Below, piece by piece: positions 14,507 through 27,563 of a stretch of DNA of 64,000 nucleotides. The notes below the pieces were generated by a model. It was not told where the DNA came from. It did no database searches and worked only from the letters and a program-made list of their open reading frames with translations. Position 1 is the stretch's first letter. Every line of letters starts with the position of its first letter. A program made the position numbers and the translations under genes. Source of the stretch: Mansonella perstans (taxonomy: Eukaryota > Nematoda > Chromadorea > Rhabditida > Onchocercidae); assembly GCA_037074765.1 (NCBI GenBank), contig JBAMDO010000568.1, positions 496,001-560,000 of the forward strand, written 5' to 3'.

Positions 14507-17500
14507 TTAAAATGGATTTAAATTAGCTTCAGCAAGTTTTCGCGACGATATTGCTGATGGATTTATGCAATCCAGACCGGGTTTTATCTGACGAGGACAA
14601 CTTTGTCGAGTGAGAATATTTTGAGATAAATAGATATCATAAGGAGCATACGCTTGCACCACAGTATCCGGCACATCTCTGATATCTTCAGATTGTCTAG
14701 TCTTCGATGTTTTTTGTGAATCTTGTTCACCTGATTGATTCTTTAACGATTCATTTACCTTAAATAATACAGAATCAAATATCATAAATGTTTTCATGAT
14801 TTTCGGCTTTTCCTGCATATGATGCATTTCATTTCCTATTTGATATTTTATGCATGGTGTAAACATTATTTTTCAATTCAATGAAAGCTATCTGTTCCTA
14901 ACTGACTTTTGACAATAGCTGGAATCGAACTGATTTGAACAATTTTCTCCTTACTAAAATGCGAAAATAAGACTGCCACTAGAAATAGTCTTATTGCATT
15001 TTAAAGGAATTGGAATTGTTATGTAAAAATTATCAAAATATTTCAAAAATATGGCCAGATTTGTCTGATCCTTACACAACAGTTATATGAAACAAGAAAC
15101 AAGCCTTATCGTAGATAGAAGGGAGAGCGCAAGAACCACCAACAAACCAAGAAAGCATCACCGGTAGAAATACGAGACCATGAAGAAGACCAAGCACAAT
15201 TGATAACAATACTGTCTGGAAGTGTTCAAAGATAAATGTTACATAATTTTCTCTGACTAATTACTGATAAAATTTGTTTAAATTTTATATGGTTTATTAA
15301 ATTTTTTATGTCGCAAAATTGGAATGAATTTGAATGAATATTCTAGTGAATAATAGCAAAATTAATATATACTTTGAAGAAAGTAACGATCATATAAGCA
15401 GGTATATCAGCAAGAACAGCAACAGCCAAAACTGTTGACATTGCTCCTTGCGTGATAGGCCATCCAAGTGTTCCAAGCGCTGCTTTGACTCGTTGTTCGG
15501 GAGTAGATTCAGCAGAGATAACATATCCATAGCTGATATGTGCTGAATAATCAACCGAAAAACCAATCGACATTATTATCGTAATCATTGATATTGCATC
15601 CTGATAACAATTTGCTTTTTAAAAAACTTTTATCTTCATAAGCTTTCCATACGTCTAACTCTTCCTCCTTTCTATTGCTTTCATCCTCTTTTTTCAAAAA
15701 TCTAAAAACCTTATGCATTTTTATTTCAAATTCGTTACTGAAAAAAAATCTTACCAAATTGACATCCCACAATGTCATAAAACCGATGACACCAAGATCA
15801 ATGGATGCGATAGAGAATGCTACCCAAACAGAGCAAAGTGGCTGCGGTATTAATAGCATCGCAATTATGATCATCACCGCTAGTGCTATCACTATAATTG
15901 CAACCGAATTGCGCAGAAATCAAATAAAACCCAACATTTAAAGTTTAATAGTGCAAATATCAAGAAAAAAATCAAGAAACTAACGAATATTTTGTATGGT
16001 ATTGGAAATCACAATGGCATATTGATCGGTAAATAACCATAACGGTGAAAACGTGGTGACATTGTAGGATGAATAATCTTCAGCCACTTCTCGAAATGTT
16101 TTTGTTGCTTCTTCTTGATAATATGTTTTCGAAATATGTTTCATTCCCACCAAAAACCTTTAATATTGTATTTTAATGAAGAAGATAGTCCTGTTAATAA
16201 AATTGTGGAAAACTCAAAATGTCGAAGTTCAGTCTTTTTCCATAATAGTTGAAAATTGCGCATTTGTGAAGTAGCTAAAGTAGAATAAGGATAATTTCAT
16301 CTTGAATACGGAATGCTTTTTAGTAATTCAGCGTAAAAGAAACCGTCCCAAAAATTGACAAAATCTTCATATACCTAAAACTTCGAATCCTATATAGGCC
16401 TTGTTCATTGCTTTCCCAAATGACATCTTCACTCCAAACATCCTGAGATTTTGCCGAGAAAAAATGTTCCGCCATTCCGTATATTTCTGAATCAACGATG
16501 TCCATTTCCAATTCTTTTTTATAATAAATTTCCATTTCTTTTAGCCAAAACTGAATGCTGTCGTCACCTCAATTTGAAAAAAAGTTAATTGCAAACTCGC
16601 AAACATTTAATTGATAAAGCTATATTTCCGAATATATTCAAAGTTTCAAGACTTCAAAATTGAAACTAAGAATTTAGAGGTGATTTAGCATGGTGAGACT
16701 GGAGATCCGTGCTTATAAATTAACTGACCAATGGAATACTTCGTATTAGCAAATGCATGCACCATGGATTGTATTCGCCACCTTTCATTTTTGTCTCTCA
16801 GATCAGGGGCATTATTCACGACAATCTGGAAATTAGATTCACCACAGATATATTGCGTATCAAAGAGATAGATAGGAAGATATTCGATTCTTGAACACTC
16901 GTGATATCAGTCAAAATTTTGACCAACGCCGAGTTGATCCATGTCAAGCTAATAAATTAAACCTCACTTCTTAAAAGGTGAGTTTAGATTATAAGCAGAA
17001 AAAATACCTGCAGAGGAGTACCATAATTCCAAAAATACTTTTCTAGGTAGTGATAATGCGGTATAGCATATGAATCTTGTACTAGCAAATTAATTGGCTC
17101 AAGACCCTCACGCACGTGAAGGCAACCGTACACAGATAGGCCAATGTAGATGAAGAACCACATGACGACAAGTGCCTTCACTATTGGATTCATTAGTACT
17201 GGAGCAAACCTACGGAAATCAATAATAGAAATAGAACAGAAATAGAAATAAAATTAATTGGAGATAGAAATTAAATTTGTTAAACGTGAGAATAAATTAC
17301 TCTTTGCTAACCATTCCTTGAAGAACGTTTTTGCACTTGGATCTTTTAAATTTTGTTCCACATTTTTTGGATCAGGATCTGCCCTAGAACCCATCCAAAA
17401 TAATCGAAATTTAAGTGGCGCTGATTTGATAAACGTGTCCGGTACGGTTGGTTGAAGCCAAACACAGTGCAATCCTGCTGCTTCCCATTCTGTAGCCAAC

Positions 17501-20500
17501 GACAGCAGTGCACAAAAGAAGGATATCTGTTTATAATTTTTTCTTTTTCGGAGAGCAATTAAACTAATTGGTCAACAGATATTTCGAGAAAATATTATAA
17601 AAAAAACATTGCAATTTTTAAAATTTTGAGCTTAGGCAAACAAGGAATGACTTACTTGATAAATAAACGTAAGTATTATAGCAACACCGGTGTAAATGCA
17701 AAAAATTTGTACTGCTGGAATACTGCAAAACATGTTACCAATTAAAATTTGACATGGCTAAAATCATTCCACAGTGGATTATAACAATTGACAGTTGCGC
17801 AAAAATCCATTTATCAATCTACGATGATAAGATTTCTAGCAAGTTAATCAGAAGAAATATTTTAGTGCTAGCAATGAAACTTATGATATATTCCTCTGTC
17901 ATATTTCATGACAAATTTACTAATGGATGTCTTAGGAAACTTAAATGGAGATTTAGGATTTAGGGAGAGCACATAGAAGCTTAAAGAAAAGTATTACTCG
18001 CCTTGTAATTGCACCAACGCCAAAGGAAAAGGCATCGGTGAGTGAAGTTATTAAAATTGATATAGCCGCATCACTCATAGATTCGCCAATCCGTTGTGGG
18101 ACCGGAAAGGCCCGATTAGTGTGTCGAACTGCTGCCACCATCAAGAACATATTGTCAGTGCCTACCGCCACTAGAAGAAATGGCATCACACCAACAATGT
18201 CACTATATGGCACACCTGAATTTACCAGATTTAGCATCATTTCAGTATTATTTCATTTATTATCACTAAGATAATAATTTATGGTTCCACTCCAGCGGTG
18301 TTTCAACATCAACTATAAAGTTTAGGCTAAATTCCAAGGAATGGAAGCCAAGAAGAAATTACACACCGTGTTGACATCGTTATTAAATAAAAAATTTCAG
18401 TGTAACGCTCTTTTCAATTCCAAATGAATATAAATAATGGAAAAATTACCACAAAAACTAGTAATTCCAATACCGGTAACTATACCCATTCCAGCATTGA
18501 TAACACCAAGTAGTGATAATACTGGCTTAGAAAGAACCCAGTCTACATAAAATGTCCTGTCAACAAATACCAACGAGCAGAGAAGTGAAAATAAAACGAG
18601 AATAAAAAATGCTATCACGAAACGTGGAATCAATGAATTTGCGTTGCGTTTCAACTCTTCCGTTAGTGTTTGTGAATGCAAATAAGTGAAAGTGATGGAA
18701 GGGTCAAACGGATAGCTATCCAGTCCTTCTTGTAATTTCTGCAAAAAAAATGTTGACATAATGTGATTCGTAAAAATTTTCAGATGCAAAAAATTTAATT
18801 GGACATCATGTCATGTTCTCGTAAAATAAAACATCAAAATCATTGTTTATTATAATGCTCAAGCAGGAAGTTATAGTCTTATGTTTTACCATATTCCAAA
18901 TTTCTTCATTCCTTACACTTAGTACAATTAGTTGATTAATAAGTGAGAAAAAAAATTACTAATAATTGCACAATAAAATATTATCATTGCATGATATCGT
19001 TTAGGTAATTTCTACACAAAGTACTGTCTCTGTGCATTATTTAAATTTAAATCTGAAAAGAAAAGAAATTTGAAATTTTTATCATTAGAAGGAAATTAAA
19101 AAGTCACCTTCTCCCATAATCCGGAGATGTAACTAATATTACGTGGGAAGAACTTAAGATGATATATCATAAACCAAGCAAGACCACCAGCTAATGAAGT
19201 CGTATTGTCGGCTTCATGGAAAAGTGACACTCCACCAAGTGCACCGCCAATATAACCACTCCTGTAAAAGTCTTCATAGTTACAGAAAACTTCCAGCATT
19301 GATTACTCAGCAATTAATATTTCCATTATTTCCTGCTGTTCTCTCAACAACGATCTTCCATCATTAAATGACTATAAGTTCATGGTGCGGTTTTTCTAGC
19401 ATTGTCAGATGATAAAAATTATTGAGCATTGATACAATGTTTGCATATAAAATGCAAGTAACTTCCTGAATATCTCAAAGAGTTTTCACCATAGTTGTTC
19501 GGAATATTGGCATAGTAATGAGTATTCTGAAGCAAGATTACACTGTCAGTTGTTAAATCACCACAATTCAATTCATATTTTTTGACCCCAGGATTATAAA
19601 TGTGTCCAAATATATTTTTTCAATCACTTTTTTTCTTCCTTATTCATATCCAAACATTTCAATCACTTTTTTTCTTCATTTATGTCCAAACATTTCAATC
19701 ACTTTTTCAAATTCTTTAAGATTCGAGAAAGTATGCTGTTGTAACTTGTTATAATTATGGATAAAAAAAACACTTTCTATGAGATATGTACAACTTTCTT
19801 AAGCAAAGCTATAAGCGACAAAAACAGAATGGATAGTATGAATTATTCAGAACTGCTAATTAAGAAATTGAAAAGAAAAATACTTTGGCTTAAAAACTAC
19901 TATTATCTATCGCGATGTTTTTTCCTATCATTTTTGAATTAAATTCACTGAATTATCTGTGTTAGCTTATTTCTGGTATTGAAAAATCTCCAAACAACTC
20001 AATAATTAAATGAAACACAGTTAATCTATTGCTATCCCTTCTCTTTTATTACTTTCAATTTCACTTCTTTCGAACAAAAAATATGTTCACTGAAAATGTC
20101 CGAGTCCTAATTTTCTAAATAGTGATCAGTGAACCATAGAAGCTTTATTTTTAGAATTGGGTAAAGATAAACAACGCAGTAACTCGAAATGATTTCTCGA
20201 AATGACTATCACTTCCAGCTACTGTACTGATTCTGCTGCATCACTACTATACGTATCCATATTATTTTGGCAGATGATTATTTGCCATCTATGTTTAAAT
20301 TTGATAATATGAATACAGGTAAAGTTAACCATACATTTTAAGAATAATCACTACTGTCATTTTTAATCAGCTTTTGAATAATAGGAATAATGTAATAATG
20401 TTAATAATTGCTTGCAAAACATTCTAACAAATTTGATATCCGGTAGAAAATTTTGAAAAAAAAAACTAGTAAACTTTTCCATTTACAGAAAAATTAAAAC

Positions 20501-21947
20501 TGAAAAAAGATTTGTAAACGTAAAATTATTCTCGTTGTTGGCTGTCAAAGCTTTAATGATAAAGTATCATGTTATTTTGAAATCACGCTGCAAATTGCAA
20601 ATGGTTTCGTCTTAACTATCTTCCATTTCCTCTCTCCCACAGTTTCCAGCATGAACTCATTACTCAAAAATATTTTTACTACCCAAATTTCAATCATTTA
20701 CGCGAATTAACGATTTTCACCACTCACTGCTTCTTGTCTGACAAAATTTTAGAATAATTTCAAGTAAAGATTCTGTGACTTCCTTCACGTTTAAACGTTT
20801 AAATTTCAGGGTAGTTACAAGTTGAAGCTTTACGACATTTATAAATAACACATACGCAGAGCCGAATCGTACAGTTGGATATGTGACGTTAATGCCGTGC
20901 TGATAAAGATCGCTGACAACATGGATATGCTTATTGCCCGGACATCCCTCATTACGCCATTTCAGACACAAGTCTTGATACCTGTAATGAATTAAAATTA
21001 ACCTGTTGTAACAAAACTGAAATAACTAAAATCTTAATAATTTAAGCAAATTTGAACTTTGCATTCAATTATAATTGAAGCTATAAATATTCTAGGACTC
21101 CTCGTTTCGTAGAAGCATGGATATCATCAGGACATAAGCAGTGATAAGTTTGAATGAACAATTAAGAAACTAAATCATGATCACAGGGAAATTCTGTTAC
21201 AAACTCTAAATACTCGCTGCTTAGTGACTAGCAATCAACTGATTTCAGGAAACGGATAGGTAAGTAAAAAAATCATTACCTGTATGTTTTACCCATATAA
21301 TACAATTTGACACGGTTTTGAATAAAAAAATCTAAACGTTTCACTGCGTCAGAATATGGTCGTTCTAGGATATTACCGCCATCTCGGCTTACCACTATTA
21401 CCTGTCAATTTATCAATTACACAAAAACACTCAGTTTAATCAATGAATTAATCTTCGATTTCGCACCGATATCAACTCAGTGCATAAATAAAGAATACTT
21501 GTTGAAATATTTTTCAGACATTTTCTGTAACATGTTTTTCCCGAGAATTTTAAATTTATAATTTATTTCAGGAATAAATGAACGAATTCTTAAGTCGACA
21601 CCAGTTTCAAGACTTAAAACTTCTTTCTTCACAAAATTCAACAAATGGGAAAATAGTGGTACCTGTACTTCTCGAGATTGTGTTACTGCCCGACCGGGAA
21701 TGTAATTATTATAATGTAAAGGCCAGAGATTATGAATAATTTGCCGTTCGTACTTACTCGGTGCATTTCGGGGAGTGAAAAGATAAATAGGATCGGTAAT
21801 GGGATGAACGTGAAGAAGGCTAATAGAACAGAAAGCGGTAATTAAAATTGGAATAGCGATGAACGGTAGTGGATTCTGCGCAACATATCGACCATATCGA
21901 TAGAAAAGTCGGGATAGCGGTCCTTCGATACAATCGAATGTCCGCAT
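14507..21947 (-). CDS. Patched-related (PTR) sterol-sensing-domain membrane protein
   Basis: RND-superfamily protein of the patched-related group, greatly expanded in nematodes and tied to membrane lipid/sterol handling and moulting. Exons: 21663-21947, 21280-21401, 20856-20981, 19108-19261, 18450-18738, 18002-18215, 17656-17722, 17312-17526, 17008-17209, 16729-16825, 16375-16567, 15985-16157, 15755-15891, 15373-15600, then from 15215 downward; phases join throughout. N-terminal TM1 (FIAIPILITAFCSISLL) is followed by a large luminal loop. The sterol-sensing domain lies around VDWVLSKPVLSLLGVINAG, GVPYSDIVGVMPFLLVAVGT, DNMFLMV and IPAVQIFCIYTGVAIILTF. The second TM block has GFSVDYSAHISYGYV and ends FLPVMLSWFVGG. 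The intron after 18002 uses a GC donor. The start is the first in-frame ATG, 9 nt after a TTTTCAACAG acceptor. The C-terminus is uncertain: either a stop about 12 codons after 15105, or a tail exon ending at 14507 (SSRKLAEANLNPF). I did not assign a specific ptr number. Confidence 0.87.
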
Positions 21948-21956
21948 ACATGCAAT

Positions 21957-23532
21957 CTGTTGAAAAATGAATATCTGTGAATGCAAGATTCAAGCAGTAA
22001 GCGGTATTTTGACATAGATCACAATTAATGAAGTAAAGCTGTAGAAGTAAGCTTGCAAGACTTAGTTAGAAGCAAATTCACAAAAACTGTCTCTATTTTT
22101 AGTAGATTACTGGAAAATATTTGCGATTTGTTTAGATATATTCTTCAGGACACATTTCAGCATATTTAATTAGATGCTAAATTTAATTTAACAAAGCGAG
22201 ATTTGAAGAACATCGAATAACCACTTCACGGCTAACGATGACGGTGATGGTTTTCAAATTATGCTGACTGACTTTAATAATCACGATTATACCTAATTCA
22301 ACAAACTGTTCTGATCAAATTACAAATAATTTTAAAATATTTCGTGATTTTAAAAAAAAATGAAATTAAGAAAACTGATATATAATGACTGACTTGAGCT
22401 GTGTAGTGATTACTTAAACAATTTTAAATGCAGCAAGTTTGGTTTGACAAAGTAATTTGAAGTAAAACTAAGATAGGTTAAGTTATTTCAAAATTAAAAA
22501 AACGAAGGAATTCCAACAAATATGGTTGTGTCACGAATAATAAATGTTTACAAAAATTGCTGATATCAATTGTCGTTTATTGAGTTTCTTTCTTCTCCTC
22601 TTATCCTTTCCTATTTCATCAAATATTTTGGTACATTGTACTTTTCCAATAACAAAAATTTTTTTCTAATTTAAATCAGTCCTGCAATATTTCTGATAAT
22701 CGTTTTGGAGGGCACAACATTTGTTTAACTTGAGATGCGTTATTTTTTTAGTTTGGTTAGATTGATCGGAAAGTTGCAACAATCGACAAATGAACAGCTT
22801 TATTTGCTTCGAAAAATGCATCTGTTATCAAATTACATGTTGTTGCTACACTTCAAATTAAATCAAATTTCACAATATTTAATTTGTGAAATTAAAAAAA
22901 AAGTCAAGTAATAAAAAAAAAAAAAAGAGGGATAAAGAAATCAAAGAGGAAGCTTGAGAGAATGGACACAAAATAGGGTTGATGACCACATCCAGCACCG
23001 ATAAAATCAACACACAATTCGCAGTATGATGGGTCTTTGAGTGACCTACAAATATGCGAACTTGTAATGCCACACCTCCCGCGCATATGTACAATGACGA
23101 AAACTGCTTCAATTGTAATGCTCGCCCACCAAACATCTTTTCAACAGATAAGGAAGGGAATTTCAAATGAAAAGCAACAAACATTCATGTTTGCTGTGAC
23201 AAATACTACTACTATACAAACACAAAATTTATTTACATAATTGTACTTGAAAATAAACAAATACATTACGTATAATTATCAAAAAATGACTCTATGCAAA
23301 TAGTCATTATAAGAACATATTATACGAATATTTGTGTCATCTTTATATGACCATTCTCTTTTTTTTTTTTTCAATTAAAGTTATGAAGTTAGAAAATCGC
23401 TTAAAAATTAAATATATGTTTATAATAATGGAAAAATATGACAGATTCTGATCCGATTTTTAATGATTGAGTTTATAACGATTAGTCGAATTATTTCTCC
23501 TTCCATAAGTTTTGCATTTTGATCATATTTAT

Positions 23533-23569
<37 letters not shown>

Positions 23570-23592
23570 ATCAGAAAGCAATTTTAATTCAT
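21957..23592. other. Intergenic region between S15 3' end and patched-related start
   Basis: AT-rich, with a pure A tract of about 32 bases at 23538-23569. A cysteine-bearing minus-strand open frame (23086-22904) is discussed as a finding; nothing else looks coding. Confidence 0.4.
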
Positions 23593-26092
23593 TTATGAGA
23601 TAGGCAATTCATTCTTATGCTGAGAATCATCCGGACGACAATATAAGATTGCATGAGCTGCTACTTCCGACAATTCTTCTATCAATTTTGGTTGATATTT
23701 TGGTAATTTTTCTGTCATTTTCCCTTGAATCCTTGCAAGTTCCTCCAGACGTGTCTTGATTTTTGTTTCTTCAATTTCCAATTCTTGTAAACGCTTTTTT
23801 ATCTGTAATTTTTGCAGAGAGTATTCACAGATTTCAAAACAGAATTACTTTACAATTTTCCAGTATTATGTTGCTTCAACAAAATCCTTGCTTTTTAAAA
23901 AAAAAATCATGATCTTATTTCCGACTAATTTATATAATTTTCAAATCACCTCAAATCCACATTGTAACCGCTCAGCAACAAATTTCTTGTTTAGCTCATC
24001 CATTTTAATATCACTTTCCTTCGCAATCCTTTCCTTTAAAAGGGCTTCCACCCATGCTTTCCGTCTTTTTTCAACCTGCTCCTCCGGAAGTTTCGGTACA
24101 TGATAAGCGATTTTTAATTCCGATAACACCTTAAATTGAGTGATTCAAATATTAAGAGCAAATAATCTATCGAAGAAAGTAGAACAATAATGATTGTTAA
24201 TAAAAACAAAGTGTCAATTTGCTATTTATGAAATGAAACCTTTTCAAAAGCTGCTGTATCTACTTCGCGTAATTGCCTCAAGAGTTTTCGACGAAACGCT
24301 ATCATCAGATGAAGAGGATGTACAATATAAGCTGGCTTCTACAAAAAATTTCAATACCATTTAAGAGAAGTCATAAATTTTTTAAAATGTTAAGCAATAG
24401 AAAAGAATTTAAGCATTCCCTCAAGGTAGAGATTGATTCCTGTAGGAAATAGGGATTGCAATTGTAGGACTTTCTATAAATGGAAGTTATGTCCACTTGC
24501 AAAGTTTACGTAAATAAGTAAGCAACTCACTACATACGGTTACTAAGTTATTACAAATTTGATACTAAATTCTATAGTTTTTGATCAACATAAAAAAAAG
24601 CATACCTTTGGTTTATTGTCTATTTCTTTCACTAACAAAGTCCATGAACGTATTACACCGGTTGTCCAAGCAACTAAAGTAATTTATTATTTATATTAAT
24701 GGAAATCAGAATTACAAAGACAGCAACACAATTTTTCTTCAACTCTGCTTCTTTTCTAAAATTTGCATGTAAATAAACAACATGCTGCCTTCAATGCATT
24801 TTTGTAAGATTCAACTTTTAATCTTCGCTTTTACAAATTTCTGAAAATATTTCAGAAATTCCAGTCGATTTACGAGATGTCTATCAAAACCTTTACAAAG
24901 TTTCCTAAAGTTTGGTTTCGCCAACTTACTTTTCACTTCTAATGAGTTTATATCGAGTTCATGCTTCCGTACTTTGTCAATCAAAGCTTTTTTCCAGGCA
25001 TCTGAGTAATCTCGCCTTTCGCCAAATTTAATGCTGGAAGTGAGAATTGTTAAATATTGAAAATTTGATGATTACAGTAATTTTCATAAAATCCTTTCCA
25101 TTCTGTTTTAACAGTCGATACTTCGTAAAACTTTGCATTAGCCTTTAAACAAACGACTGAAGCAAATCTAAGTCAGCGACTGCTTTATGAAATCAAAATT
25201 TCTTGAACTGAAATCTGAAACATACTTTATTTTGACAGATTACGACAAGTCAATAACTTATATTGTAACCAAGCTAAAATATTTAAAAATAATGCAACAT
25301 TTTGTTATTTTTCGACAACATCTGCCACTTTCCACTGATTACCGAGAACCTCTTACAGAAGGCATAAAAAGCAGCACACCTTTCAACTATGACAAGCAGT
25401 ATATTCGAATGATATAATGAGCCAGCATTTTTTTGAAATGTAGTCATCATCTGCATTATTCAGTCACTGATTAAACTAACAAGATTCAATTTCGTTTTCC
25501 GTACCTGAAAATCTTCTTCACCGATTCTGGTATTCCTTCCCAATCCAATTCTGCATAATTAGCTTTGGGCGAATTCTCGTCGATTTCTGGTACCCAGCTT
25601 TGTGGCTTTCGTCCAATCATTCGATCATCACCTTTCAACGTTACTTCTCGTTCACTTCCTATCTTTTCTTTCCACAAAAGCGTTAGCGTATCCAAATACC
25701 GTTCATCTTAAAATCAATTATTAATTCATTTCTTTTACGAATTTGTCTAAAAACTTTCAATAATATCCAATTTCTTTTTTGTAGTACATTTATACTTTGA
25801 CTACTTAATTGTATTGAGATCCCTTCTTACATAAATATTATAGTTTGCTTGCACGAAATTTCAAGAAAATATGAACAGACTAACCAAGTTGAACTTCATG
25901 TGCTAGTTTTTCGAAATGATCTGGATTTTGACGAGCTGGATCAGTTACTTTCATGTGTTTATTGAAGAATGGAAATCGAGGTCTACTACTCTGTTGCTTT
26001 ACCGTTGTGAAATATATACTTCGGCACCTATCAATCATCATTTTGCTACAAGCATTCCTATATAGCAGTACATTTCCATAATGCACTGTCAT
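23593..26092 (-). CDS. mrps-15: Mitochondrial small-subunit ribosomal protein S15 (bS15m)
   Basis: Component of the mitochondrial ribosome small subunit that binds the 12S rRNA. Seven exons: 25885-26092, 25505-25706, 24930-25033, 24606-24673, 24240-24338, 23950-24129 and 23593-23802. Phases all match and the total is 1071 nt, 356 aa. The N-terminus (MTVHYGNVLLYRNACSKMMI, then DRCRSIYF) is basic and acid-poor, as expected for a mitochondrial presequence. The core S15 signature is HPLHLMIAFRRKLLRQLREV, then DTAAFEKVLSELKIAYHVP, parallel to human MRPS15 RLHLSIDRRRKYLKRLRKTN with YDAFEKICWGLGIEY. The long charged C-terminal extension is typical of metazoan mitochondrial S15. An acceptor (CCTAATTCAG) lies 5 nt upstream of the ATG, which supports this start and suggests trans-splicing. 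Confidence 0.88.
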
Positions 26093-26099
26093 AATTCCT
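26093..26099 (-). other. Probable spliced-leader acceptor for mrps-15
   Basis: The minus strand reads CTAATTCAG directly followed by GAATT and the ATG at 26092. An AG acceptor 5 nt from a start codon is the usual layout for SL1 trans-splicing in nematodes. The acceptor is seen; trans-splicing is inferred. Confidence 0.5.
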
Positions 26100-27563
26100 G
26101 AATTAGGTAGGGTACATCAATATTTGTCAAAATTTCACGCTAATTCTAATATCTCCTCAATTGAAGCTCATATACAAAGTGGTTAATTTCCGCATACATG
26201 CTACAGTACATGAGAAATTTATTTCCGCATCACAATTAACAATATTTTTCCCTTATCTCTTCTGATAAATAATTTTCTGCGATTGCTCAAAAAAACTCTG
26301 CATATTCCGGATATTATAATTAATGAAGGAATAAATAACGGTCCCATGCTGAAACTACTTTTGCGAGTTATGTACTATGGAATGATTTTGGACTACTCTA
26401 TATACTAGCCACTTTAACGGATGGTTTTCTCTTATCATTAATCTCGACAAAAGAATTAAATTCATAAAACAGATTGCTCAACATTTGCTATCTATTCTTT
26501 TTCTCTCCAATTCTTACTAATATAGCAAAAATTACGGATATAATCTTTAAACCTGAAAAAATTTTTGAAAAAAGGTAACGAAATTAGTTGCAAAATCCAG
26601 CACATTTTATTTTCAGAATAAGGCAAATGAATATTTAACTGCGCATCACCACTTACATGAACGCCGAATATAATAGATGAAAAGGTAATGAATAAAAAGA
26701 TTTAAAAAAAAAAAAAAAAAAAAAAACTTCATAGAATTAAACTCAACAGGCAATAAACAAATCGCTTTTTGTTTCCTTGAATATCAACAGAAACAGTCCT
26801 TCTCGACAAATAATCGATTAGGACTCGCATAATACACAGTTAAATTCAAACGGCATGAAAAGATGAAAAAGCCAATTGAAACTATAATTTCAACAACAAA
26901 CGGATAATGTTCGAATAATTCAAATTAGTAATTAACAATTCCAAATTCGCTCAACTAATTTTTCAGTTGATCAAAGGAATAAGTTGTTTCAGTTTTAAAA
27001 AAAAAAATTTATGATTTCTCAAAAAAGGCACGAAACTTTGGGTCGATTATCAGTAAAACATTAACTTTCGAAGCAAAAAGATACAAACGTTTTACGGTAC
27101 GAAGATTTTCCCAGATGACAACAATGCCATTAGTAGGCGTAAAAGCAAACAAACAGAACTATTAATATGGAATGGGTTTTGTGAATGACGTGCAGACATA
27201 AATTCACTGGATGATAAAACACACAAAACACTTCATTTCCAGTATATGCAATGCACTATTTGGCAACAATTGCCTGAAAAACTTAAAAAGATAGAGGGAA
27301 ACGTAAAAAAGCAGCAGTGAGTAAGTATCATCTAAGGAATAATTAAATTCCAAAATTCAATTTACATTTCACTAAAATCTTTTTTTTTTCATAACAGATT
27401 GCAGTCTTTCTATTCGATTTTCTCAAGAAAAAAATCAGACTGCACTTCCCAATAAGTGGCAATTGGAAAAATTTCAAAATGGTGATGGCATGGCACAGAA
27501 TATATCTAACACAGGAAACAAAATAATGAGGAAAATAAAAGAAAACAAAAAAATGAATCGTTT
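26100..27563. other. Intergenic region between erm-1 3' end and mrps-15 start
   Basis: AT-rich sequence with a long A tract at about 26701-26726. No exon or RNA gene recognised; it likely holds the erm-1 3' UTR (just left of 27564) and the mrps-15 promoter. Confidence 0.45.

Noticed and set aside
14920..14945. GGAATCGAACTG, similar to a reversed tRNA B box
   Set aside because: No matching A box, acceptor stem or cloverleaf could be drawn around it.
17258..17455. Plus-strand open frame of 65 aa
   Set aside because: Antisense to a verified exon of the patched-related gene.
23037..23240. Plus-strand open frame (MSDLQICELVMPHLPRIC...)
   Set aside because: No domain, no splice context and antisense to the cysteine-bearing frame; composition looks like chance.
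23538..23569. Long A tract, considered as trace of a retrotransposed copy
   Set aside because: No processed gene copy or target duplication beside it; similar tracts occur throughout the window.
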